DNA of 32,097 nucleotides. Source: Clostridiales bacterium (GTDB taxonomy: Bacteria > Bacillota > Clostridia > Oscillospirales > Oscillospiraceae). A program made the translations under genes and the position numbers. The stretch is taken from contig JAAYBD010000007.1 in NCBI GenBank assembly GCA_012719035.1, positions 1-32,097 on the forward strand, given 5' to 3'. Positions 16,799 to 24,327 of this stretch are shown one piece after another. Each line of letters starts with the position of its first letter. Position 1 is the first letter of the stretch. The notes beneath the pieces were generated by a model. That model saw only the letters and a list, made by a program, of their open reading frames with translations. It ran no database searches and had not been told where the DNA came from.

Positions 16799-16830
16799 TT
16801 CAGTAAATGTCCAGTACACCTTGATATAAT
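16799..16830 (+). promoter_or_regulatory. Adhesin promoter with SARP-type direct repeat
   Basis: TTCAGTA (16799-16805) and TCCAGTA (16810-16816) are heptamers exactly 11 bp apart. The second ends 8 bp before a perfect TATAAT (16825-16830), and no recognisable -35 box is present. This is the geometry described for SARP activators, which replace -35 recognition. The gene lies about 100 bp downstream. Confidence 0.6.
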
Positions 16831-16931
16831 AAATATTAATTATCAGATTACAAGCATATTCTCCAAATTACATCAGGTTACTTCGGAGGATGCATATGAT
16901 GAGAGTTTATAAAAGAAGTGAGGTATGAGAT

Positions 16932-19900
16932 ATGGTAAAAAAGAAAGGGCAACGATTAACGGCATGGATGATGGCGCTGATGATAGGGCTCAGCGTGATT
17001 TTTCTAACGAATGAAGCGTTGGCCGCAACGCCCGCCTCACTTGACGCGGATGTGAGAGTCACAGGTATTGAAGACGGCGGGACCATCGACAGTTCCAAAA
17101 ATGTTGATGTAACCATTGATTTTCAGGTTCCTGTCAAAGGCGACGGCGTTGACGACTATTATCAGCACGATGATACAGTTACGCTGTTGTTGAGTACTTC
17201 GTTTCATTTTGACGCCGCCCCTGCCGGTCCCATTGATTTGATGCATCAATCAAAAAAATTGGGAACTGTTACCCTGAGCAATAATTCGGAAAACCAGGCC
17301 ATAGCTACGATTGTATTTAACGGAGATGAGGACGTGTTTGATCCTGAAAAGATTTCCGACGGGGGACAACCCTATTCCAACGTAAGTGGCCAGTTTTAGG
17401 CCAGCCTTAAATACAACGGTACCCATGATACGGATGACGAAGGCAACAAAACCGTGAGCATTCTGGAAAAAACCTATCAATTGCGATTGCCCGGTGATAC
17501 CATTACATATACAGTGGAAAAGAGTGCCGGGGGCAGCGCCGTAAATCTGGACGACGGTACCATTACATGGACCGTCAAAATTACCGCTGCAAAGGACACA
17601 GAGCCAAATCCAACCCCCGTTGGTCTGGATGGTTATGTGTTTGAAGATAACCTAAACGGTGTGGGCGAGTATGTGAATGGCAGCTTTAGTCTGACCGGGG
17701 GTACACTTGTGATCCCGGACGAGAACTCCACCAAGCTGATGTATACTTTCCCTGTGGGAGCTACCAGTCCGCAGACACTTACTTTTAAAACCAAAATCCC
17801 ACCGGATAAGCTGACTGTCGGCGGTGACATTACTAACGGTGCCGGTCTGTATCTGAATGGCGAGGAGGTTGGATTCGACGATTCTACCGTTACAATTACA
17901 AAGCCATACGTGACCAAAACGGGGGAGACCAACGATACCGTAAGCACGTCCTATGATCCCACCGGACGCACCATCACTTGGTATATCAAAGTGGATAACG
18001 AGGGAAGAACCCTGAATAGCTTAACCATCACCGATGAATTAAAAGGCGGCCTGATTTTTGATTCGGCACAGTGGCAGAAATTGGAGACAGATGGAAGCAC
18101 ATGGGCGGACGTTACTGATGTTAAGTGGACATCGGCACCCGACGGCAATCAATATGTGATCGGCAATATAAATTATGTCGGGCGGCTGAAGATTGTCACC
18201 AAAGTTCCCGATAGTACTGATGGTGCCGTCATAGCAAAAACCTACTACAATCAAGCTTCTGCAAATTGGAACGGCAGCGGAGAGACCTCTGGCAGCGCTG
18301 TGACCGGCAACCCCGGCGTTGAGATTGGATACAATGCCCTTTCAAAAAGCGGCACGCAGAATGCGGAAGATGTGATAAACCATCAAATCATATGGAAAAT
18401 CAATGTGGACATGAAAGGACAGACTGCCACAGACTTTAAGGTCTACGACCTTTTTGTCCACGATGAAAGCACCTCTGACGATGACCTCAAAGGCGCGGAA
18501 AATTGGCCAAGCGGACTCGCGATCGGGTCTGGTAACATAACGCGAAACAACGGGCAGAAATTTGTTGAAGTCAGCTCAAATGATAGCCATCTGACCGTAA
18601 ATTCCATTGAATTAAAAAAAGACGGCAAAACTATCGCAACTCTGATAGAAATTAGCGACCTTCGTAAAAGCGACAGCAATCAAGTCGTTTTAAAAAGTCA
18701 GGTTCTTGATCCCGGTATTATTGCCGGAAACGACCAAAGCAAAAAGATATATAACTATGCCGCCCTCTATAAAGGCGGCTCTTACCGGGGCAGCGCCAAT
18801 AATTATGTGAATTACAACAACAAGATTCTTGCAAAGGAGCTGCTCAAGCGCGCCGAAGTGGGCAATGACCATGCCGCAGGGACCAGTATCGATGCCAACG
18901 ACCGCACCATCGATGTGGCTGACGGTTTCCACTACGGTTATAAAGAGGTGATTTTCCGCCTCAATATAAATGCCGCAGGGGTAGATTTCAAAAGTGTAGA
19001 AACCAATCTGCCCGAAGGCTTCGGGGATGTTGTCGTTACCGATACGCTTCCCGATGGATGGGAGTTTGTGAAGTTTTCCGGTGGGCAGGACTACCTGATT
19101 TATGAAACCACCGGAACCATGAGCACCGGCAACGGCTTCCCCTCCACCGGTTCCATGACCGCCTCCGGAGATGCTATAGATTCCGTGTCTGGTCTTACCG
19201 CGGTATTCAACAAAACGGGAGCCCCGCAGACCGCCGCTTTTACCTTCAAAGACCTAAATAAGCCCTATGTGATTTTGGTGAAGGCAAGGCCGACGGATGA
19301 TACTTTTGACGGTTACCTCAAGGGGGATAACGCTCGGGATGAAACCAATACCCTTAGCCTGAACTCCACAAACTGGACTCCAGGCGAAAGCGCATCTCAA
19401 AACGTGACGGTCAACAGCACGGTCTTGGAAAAAACCTTGGATTTGAGCAAGCAGCATCAGGGCATCCTGACTTGGACTGTAAACTACACCCCCTTTGGAC
19501 GGGAAATCGGTACCGGTCTTGAGGATACCCTCCCTCAAGGTATTGACCTGCGCACCGATTCGGGCGGTCAGCTGATTTGGGAAGGACAGGACGGCAGCCG
19601 TAACATAAACGTCCATGCGCTGACCTTGAAGGACGATGGCAGCGGCGAGCATGCGGAGGGCGCGGAGCTTAATCTGGATGTGTTGAAATCGGTCATCAGC
19701 TATGACAGTAACTTACGTAAGCTGACTTTTACCTTCCCAGACAAAACCCAGGCTTATAAACTGACCTATGTCACCGATATTACCGGTACGCCGGGAACCG
19801 TAACCAACGCGGTGAAGCTGGTGGACACAGTCGGTACAGGAACCAGCACAAATCGATCCGTTACCGTCTCTGAACAGCAGGGAGCAGCCACCATGGATCG

Positions 19901-21473
19901 TAGCGGCTATCTTGTTGTGAAAAAGGAAGACATGAACTCTCATCTTTTGCCGGGCGCGGAATTTACCCTCTACAACACCAATGCGAACGGATCTAAGGCT
20001 ACTTCACGGGCGGTGAGAACCACCGACGGCGACGGAACAGTCAAATTCTATGGTCTTGCCCCCGGCAACTACATACTTGTGGAAACCAAGGCCCCTGACG
20101 ACTACGAGAATCCATCACTGGAATACCATGTCGCTGTAGGATCTGATCTGAAGACCACTGTGAATGGCTCTGGCATCATTACAAGCAGCAATCCCTTTGT
20201 TGTGACCAACTACAAAGCCGCCGATCCGGTGGGCAGCCTGACTATCACCAAAGCGGTGGCTGGAAACGATGCCGATGCCACAAAGGCCTTCCAGTTTACA
20301 CTGACACTTGACGGTGCTACCGGTACCTATCCCTATGTGGGGCAAGGTGTGCCCGGAGGAACCATTGCAAGCGGTGACATCTTTTCTCTCGCCCACGGGC
20401 AGAGCATCACCATCACTGGTCTGCCGGCAGGCATAACGTATACGGTGAGCGAGGCGGACTACTCAGGCGACAGGTACACTACGGTCAGTACAGGCGCGAC
20501 CGGCAGCATATTGACAAATACTACGCAAACAGCTTCCTTCACCAATACGAGAAATGTTCCACCTTCTGATCCGGGTTATCGAACTGGAACCCTGACCATC
20601 AGCAAAACGGTTACCGGAATCGGCGCCGATACGGCAAAAAAATTCAGCTTTACCGTTACCTTCACCGGGGCATCCGGTTCCTATCATTATACGGGGAACG
20701 GCGTGCCGGCTGGGACAATCAAAAGCGGCGATACAGTTTCTCTCTCCAATGGACAGAGTCTTACCATCACTGGACTGCCCGCTGGTTCTGGATACCAAGT
20801 AAGCGAAGACGAAATTGTCGCACAGGGGTATTTGGTTGAAAGTATAGGAAATTCCGGTACCATCTCTTCCTCTCAGGATAGAACTGCCGCTTTTGTAAAC
20901 ACAAAACTACCGGATACTACAGGTAGCCTGACAATCAGCAAAACAGTCACCGGACAGGGTGCTGATCTTAACAAAAAATTTAATTTTACCCTTATCTTCA
21001 CAGATGCCCCCGATGCTTACCCATACACCGGTGCATCCTCCGGAACCCTCCGCAGCGGCGATACAATTTCCCTTGCCAACGGAGAAAGCATTACGATTAC
21101 AGGCTTGCCGAAGAACGCAAAATACACTGTGACAGAGGCCGATTATACCGGGCAAGGCTATACCGCTTCAAGTGTGGGGGCTGCCGGTGTCATATCTGTC
21201 GGTACTTCGCAGACCGCATCGTTTACAAACAAATGGAGCAATGTTCCAGGCAAACCAGAAACACCTGAAAGTCCCTCTGACAACATTGGCGATGATAATA
21301 TCCAGCAAGGCTCTATGGACAACGGGAAATCCGGTATGCCAAAGACGGGAGACAATCAGGCAGGTGCTCTTGCAAAACTCGGATTACTTTTTTTCTCCGT
21401 GGCTTTCGTAGTTCTTTCCGCTGCTGATTTTGTCCTGCGCAAAAAATACTCCGGAAAAAGAAATCGCAAATAA
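16932..21473 (+). pseudogene. Large sortase-anchored adhesin, interrupted by one in-frame TAG
   Basis: One frame of 1513 codons is broken only by TAG at codon 156. GAGGT lies 7 bp before the ATG. A signal peptide (about residues 1-31, ending ALA-A) is followed by a long run of beta-sandwich adhesin modules of the DUF11/collagen-binding type. A SpaA/Cna-B domain starts near residue 990 (GYLVVKKEDMNSHLLPGAEF). Three ~115-residue repeats start near 1099, 1217 and 1329 (GSLTITK, GTLTISK, GSLTISK; DUF7601/DUF5979-like). A Pro/Ser-rich spacer precedes the wall-sorting signal MPKTGD (~1469), a membrane helix and a basic tail. Beyond the TAG, no start with a ribosome site is seen; the next GTG is at 17454. 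As read, only a secreted 155-residue fragment would be made unless the TAG is suppressed. Everything after it looks intact, so the mutation is recent or an assembly error. Confidence 0.85.
17397..17399 (+). other. In-frame amber codon within the adhesin gene
   Basis: The frame reads GGC CAG TTT TAG GCC AGC and continues with adhesin sequence (ASLKYNGTHDTDDEGNK). A one-base change from CAG, GAG, AAG, TGG, TTG, TCG or TAC/TAT would explain it. TAG is an ordinary stop in this genome, since cas7, cas2, DUF1540, the radical SAM gene and the sortase all use it. Confidence 0.9.
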
Positions 21474-21481
21474 TACAAAAG

Positions 21482-21522
21482 AAAGCCGGCGGCGGGGACC
21501 ATAACACCCCCCTGTCGGCTTT
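21482..21522 (+). terminator. Hairpin between adhesin and sortase genes
   Basis: AAAGCCG (21482-21488) pairs with CGGCTTT (21516-21522), with G-rich and C-rich inner strands that can pair further. No T-run follows, so it may be a partial attenuator or an mRNA processing/stability element that lowers sortase expression relative to its substrate. Confidence 0.5.
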
Positions 21523-21541
21523 CAAATAGAAGGAGATTGGA

Positions 21542-22342
21542 ATGAAACGCACAAAAACAAAATTGCGTCGAATATTGCATATTCTGATGGTACTATGTGC
21601 GGCAGGCATTTTCTATTCTGCTTTTATCCTGGTTTCTGACAATCGGGAGTATGCCGCGGGTGATGCTGCCTATCAACAAGTTTGCCAGATTCGGAAATCG
21701 TTGGAACCCGCTGCAGACCGCAACGCATCGCAGCAGGCTACCGGTGAAGCATTGACAGGGGAAAAGCTGAATGAGCAGAGCGATAGCCTTGACTTTTCCA
21801 TTCTGGAGAAAATCAACCCGGATGTGGTCGCTTGGATTACCGCTGAAGATACAGAAATCGATTATCCCGTTGTTTTAGGAACAGATAACGATTATTATCT
21901 CCGGCATCTGTTTACTGGTGAACGCAATAAACTGGGTGCTATATTTATGGATTACCGAAACCATGGGGATTTCTCAGATAAGAATACAATCCTGTATGGC
22001 CATAACATGAAAGACGGTTCGATGTTTTCCTCCTTAACAAAGTACAAAGATCAAAGCTATTATGACAGCTTTCCAACCATGGTGCTTTATACTCCCATCG
22101 GAGACTTTAAGATTGAACTGTTTGCGGGAATTATTGTCGATGGGGATTATGAGTCTATCCAGATTGATATTAAGGACGATCAGGATTTTCAAAATTATAT
22201 TGATTTACTCAAAAAGGCTTCTTCGTTTAAGTCCAATACGCTTTTAAATGCTGACGACCGGATTATTACTTTGTGTACATGTTCCCATGAATTCAATAAT
22301 GCCCGGTATGCGCTGTTTGGTAAACTGATGCCCATAAAATAG
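21542..22342 (+). CDS. srtB: Class B sortase
   Basis: This 266-residue protein has an N-terminal membrane anchor (residues ~10-32) and a class B sortase fold. The catalytic triad is visible: H154 (LYGHNM), C247 (ITLCTC) and R255 (FNNARYALFGKL). The enzyme cleaves the sorting signal of surface proteins and links them to the cell wall. AAGGAG lies about 8 bp before the ATG. It lies 68 bp downstream of the adhesin whose sorting signal reads MPKTG, its probable dedicated substrate. The function of the pair is uncertain while the adhesin carries a nonsense codon. Confidence 0.95.
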   Translation: MKRTKTKLRRILHILMVLCAAGIFYSAFILVSDNREYAAGDAAYQQVCQIRKSLEPAADRNASQQATGEALTGEKLNEQSDSLDFSILEKINPDVVAWITAEDTEIDYPVVLGTDNDYYLRHLFTGERNKLGAIFMDYRNHGDFSDKNTILYGHNMKDGSMFSSLTKYKDQSYYDSFPTMVLYTPIGDFKIELFAGIIVDGDYESIQIDIKDDQDFQNYIDLLKKASSFKSNTLLNADDRIITLCTCSHEFNNARYALFGKLMPIK

Positions 22343-22411
22343 CTTTTTCGAATATCGCCTGGGAAGGCGAATTTTGAATCAGAAGCTGACGTGTAGCCCA
22401 ATAAGTAGATT

Positions 22412-22530
22412 CTATGCCTTCCTTAGCCGGTTGATATAATTCAGCATCATAGGCACATCGCTATCATCCGGATTCTTTAAGCCTTCTACAGCTTTATGAA
22501 TTACTCGGGATTGGCAAGTTTGTCATCAAC
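22412..22530 (-). pseudogene. Short decayed C-terminal coding remnant
   Basis: On the minus strand, three frames read in succession AYKAYM, then VDDKLAN, then SRVIHKAVEGLKNPDDSDVP and a terminal NYINRLRKA before a TAG at 22414-22412. This looks like the C-terminal part of a protein broken by two frameshifts. I cannot name the family. Confidence 0.35.
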
Positions 22531-22568
22531 ATATAGGCTTTATAAGCGCTGAGTAAATTGGTCTGCAT

Positions 22569-23192
22569 ATGCGAACCGCTTTTCTTAACAGGCGACGGGC
22601 TGGATTGCCCGTGGTTCTTATCATAGTTATTGGCATAATATTAGTTTTTTCTCCAGCAGCTGAAGCAAAAGCGCTGTCTGCCCGATTGTCAGTGTTCTGC
22701 GCTGCGGTTCTTCTACTATGCAGCATGGCTTTCGTGCTCTCATTTCGAGGCTCATTATCATTGTTTATCGCGGCAACAAGCATCATAGGGGTACTGCTTG
22801 CTTTGAAACAGATACGCTTTGAACACCCGGAGGGCGGCAATGTTTTGAGACAGGTGGCAGACAGCATAAAAAGCTGTTTCAGGCGAGAGACAGACATTAT
22901 AAACAGAATAGGCGGAGATGAATTCTTAATTTTTCTTATGGACGTTAATGATAATCGTGTTTTGGAAATGGCGCAATACCTTTCTTCATTCATTACCAAC
23001 TTGAAAGTCACAACAGCCTCGGAAAACAATTCGCACAATTTTTTATCCGTCAGCATAGGTCTCTGTACCATGCTAAAAGGACCGAAAGAAACTACATTGG
23101 ATGATTTGGCGAGACAAGCAGGCATCAATCTGACATTAGATTTTGTATATGGAAATTCAGGTACTAATAAGTTTCGGAAACATGCAAGTTAA
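22569..23192 (+). pseudogene. Degenerate GGDEF-domain (diguanylate cyclase) gene
   Basis: The 207-residue reading frame has two hydrophobic segments (~15-75) running straight into NVLRQVADSIKSCFRRETDI and RIGGDEFLIFL, the second half of a GGDEF domain. The first half (the DLTGLxNRR and DIDxFKxxND segments that bind metal and GTP) is missing. The C-terminal ARQADxALYxAK motif is corrupted (ARQAGINLTLDFVYGNSG). No clear ribosome site precedes it. It is probably a deletion remnant of a membrane diguanylate cyclase and unlikely to make cyclic-di-GMP. Confidence 0.7.
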
Positions 23193-23225
23193 ATGAGTAA
23201 ATTAATCTACCTTACCAACAACAAG

Positions 23226-23258
23226 CGGTTGTCAGTTCGATTCGGACCAGTAGCTCCA
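23226..23258 (+). pseudogene. 3' half of the disrupted tRNA-Thr
   Basis: CGGTT, T-arm GTCAG-TTCGATT-CGGAC (one mismatch), acceptor strand CAGTAGC, T and CCA match the 3' half of a tRNA. CAGTAGC is the exact complement of GCTACTG, the acceptor strand of the 5' half at 13418, and not of the intact tRNA at 13570 (GCTGCTG). A terminator follows immediately. Confidence 0.85.
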
Positions 23259-23259
23259 T

Positions 23260-23297
23260 AAAGACATAGCTTTCCACCAAGGGAAAGCTATGTCTTT
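23260..23297 (+). terminator. tRNA-type intrinsic terminator
   Basis: A perfect 16-bp stem, 23260-23275 with 23282-23297, followed by TTTT. Stem and loop (ttcc-accaag-gGAA) closely resemble the terminator after tRNA-Leu at 31606, supporting origin as the terminator of the broken tRNA-Thr. Confidence 0.85.
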
Positions 23298-23399
23298 TCC
23301 AATAGATGGCAACGTGGTAATATAGAACAAAGCGGGCTTTAGGCCTCTCATCCCGATAGGATACCGATATTAATTATTTATATGAAACGAGGTGCAATA

Positions 23400-24149
23400 A
23401 TGCAAGATGAAATCTTAAAGCAAAATAAAGAAGCATGGGATGCAATTGCGGACGATTGGTTTGGCACAACGGCATTACCTACATATGGCGTGTTAATCCC
23501 TGACGAAACCGAATTAAACTTATTCGGAGATGTAAAAGGAAAAAGACTTTTAGATATTGGCTGCGGCAGCGGGCATTCATTGAAATATCATGGAGATAAG
23601 GGAGCTTCTGAACTTTGGGGAATTGATCTTTCAACAAAACAAATAGAGAACGCAAATAAATTCTTGCAAGAGAGCGGTTATACTCCCAAGCTGTTCAATT
23701 CCCCTATGGAAATAAATCCGGGCATCCCTACAGGCTATTTTGATATCGTTTATTCTATTTATGCTTTGGGTTGGACAGTCGACATAGAAAAAACATTTTG
23801 CCTGATCTCCTCTTATTTGAAGCAAGGCGGGACGCTTATATTTAGCTGGGATCATCCTTTTATGCATTGCATAGATATCGAAGAGGACAAATTGGTTTTT
23901 GACGGCAACTATTTTGAAGTAGAACCTTTTACCTTTCAAAAGGGGGGGAAGAATCTTTCCGCCTACAACAGAAGATTTTCCGATTATATCAACCCGCTTG
24001 CGCGAGCAGGTTTTGCAGTGGAGGTCTTGGTTGAAGAGACGGATAAAGATACTTTGGAAAGGGAAGGCGAATTTCGCTCAACCTATTATTCACCAATTAA
24101 AGCAAAAAAATTTCCCCTTTCCTTTATCATAAAAGCGAGGAAATTATAA
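23400..24149 (+). CDS. Class I SAM-dependent methyltransferase
   Basis: This 249-residue protein has motif I LLDIGCGSGHSL for S-adenosylmethionine binding, GIDLS (acidic residue contacting the ribose) and FDIVYSIYALGW (motif IV region). C-terminal elements fit small-molecule or quinone-type methyltransferases of the Methyltransf_11/25 group. The substrate cannot be deduced. I chose the ATG at 23400 because GAGGTG lies 5-6 bp upstream; an in-frame ATG 18 bp earlier lacks a site. It lies just outside the tRNA-flanked region, with its own terminator. Confidence 0.9.
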   Translation: MQDEILKQNKEAWDAIADDWFGTTALPTYGVLIPDETELNLFGDVKGKRLLDIGCGSGHSLKYHGDKGASELWGIDLSTKQIENANKFLQESGYTPKLFNSPMEINPGIPTGYFDIVYSIYALGWTVDIEKTFCLISSYLKQGGTLIFSWDHPFMHCIDIEEDKLVFDGNYFEVEPFTFQKGGKNLSAYNRRFSDYINPLARAGFAVEVLVEETDKDTLEREGEFRSTYYSPIKAKKFPLSFIIKARKL

Positions 24150-24198
24150 CCGCTGACAAATAAGTATAGTCAAAAAATCTTTTTTGCACTGTTATTCC

Positions 24199-24231
24199 AA
24201 AAAGGCTTGAGAATAATCCCAAGCCTTTTTT
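24199..24231. terminator. Bidirectional intrinsic terminator
   Basis: AAAAAGGCTTG (24199-24209) pairs with CAAGCCTTTTT (24220-24230), followed by T. It lies between convergent genes and has A/T runs on both sides. Confidence 0.85.
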
Positions 24232-24327
24232 CATCCTATTTTTGTTATATTTATGCTTCTGATCTGCCCATTGGAAACACCGTGTATGGGGAGCCGCAAA
24301 TCTTTGTTTATAGACGAATATTGTTTA

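Noticed and set aside
16679-16912. 77-codon frame between the response regulator and adhesin
   Set aside because: It covers the terminator hairpin and the promoter with its direct repeat, and has no ribosome site.
17397-17399. TAG as pyrrolysine or a reassigned codon
   Set aside because: Several genes in the window end with TAG, and nothing here suggests a pyrrolysine pathway; mutation or sequence error is simpler.
13458-23225. Integrase or recombinase inside the tRNA-flanked segment
   Set aside because: None of the genes read between the tRNA halves looks like a tyrosine or serine recombinase or transposase, so the insertion mechanism remains unknown.
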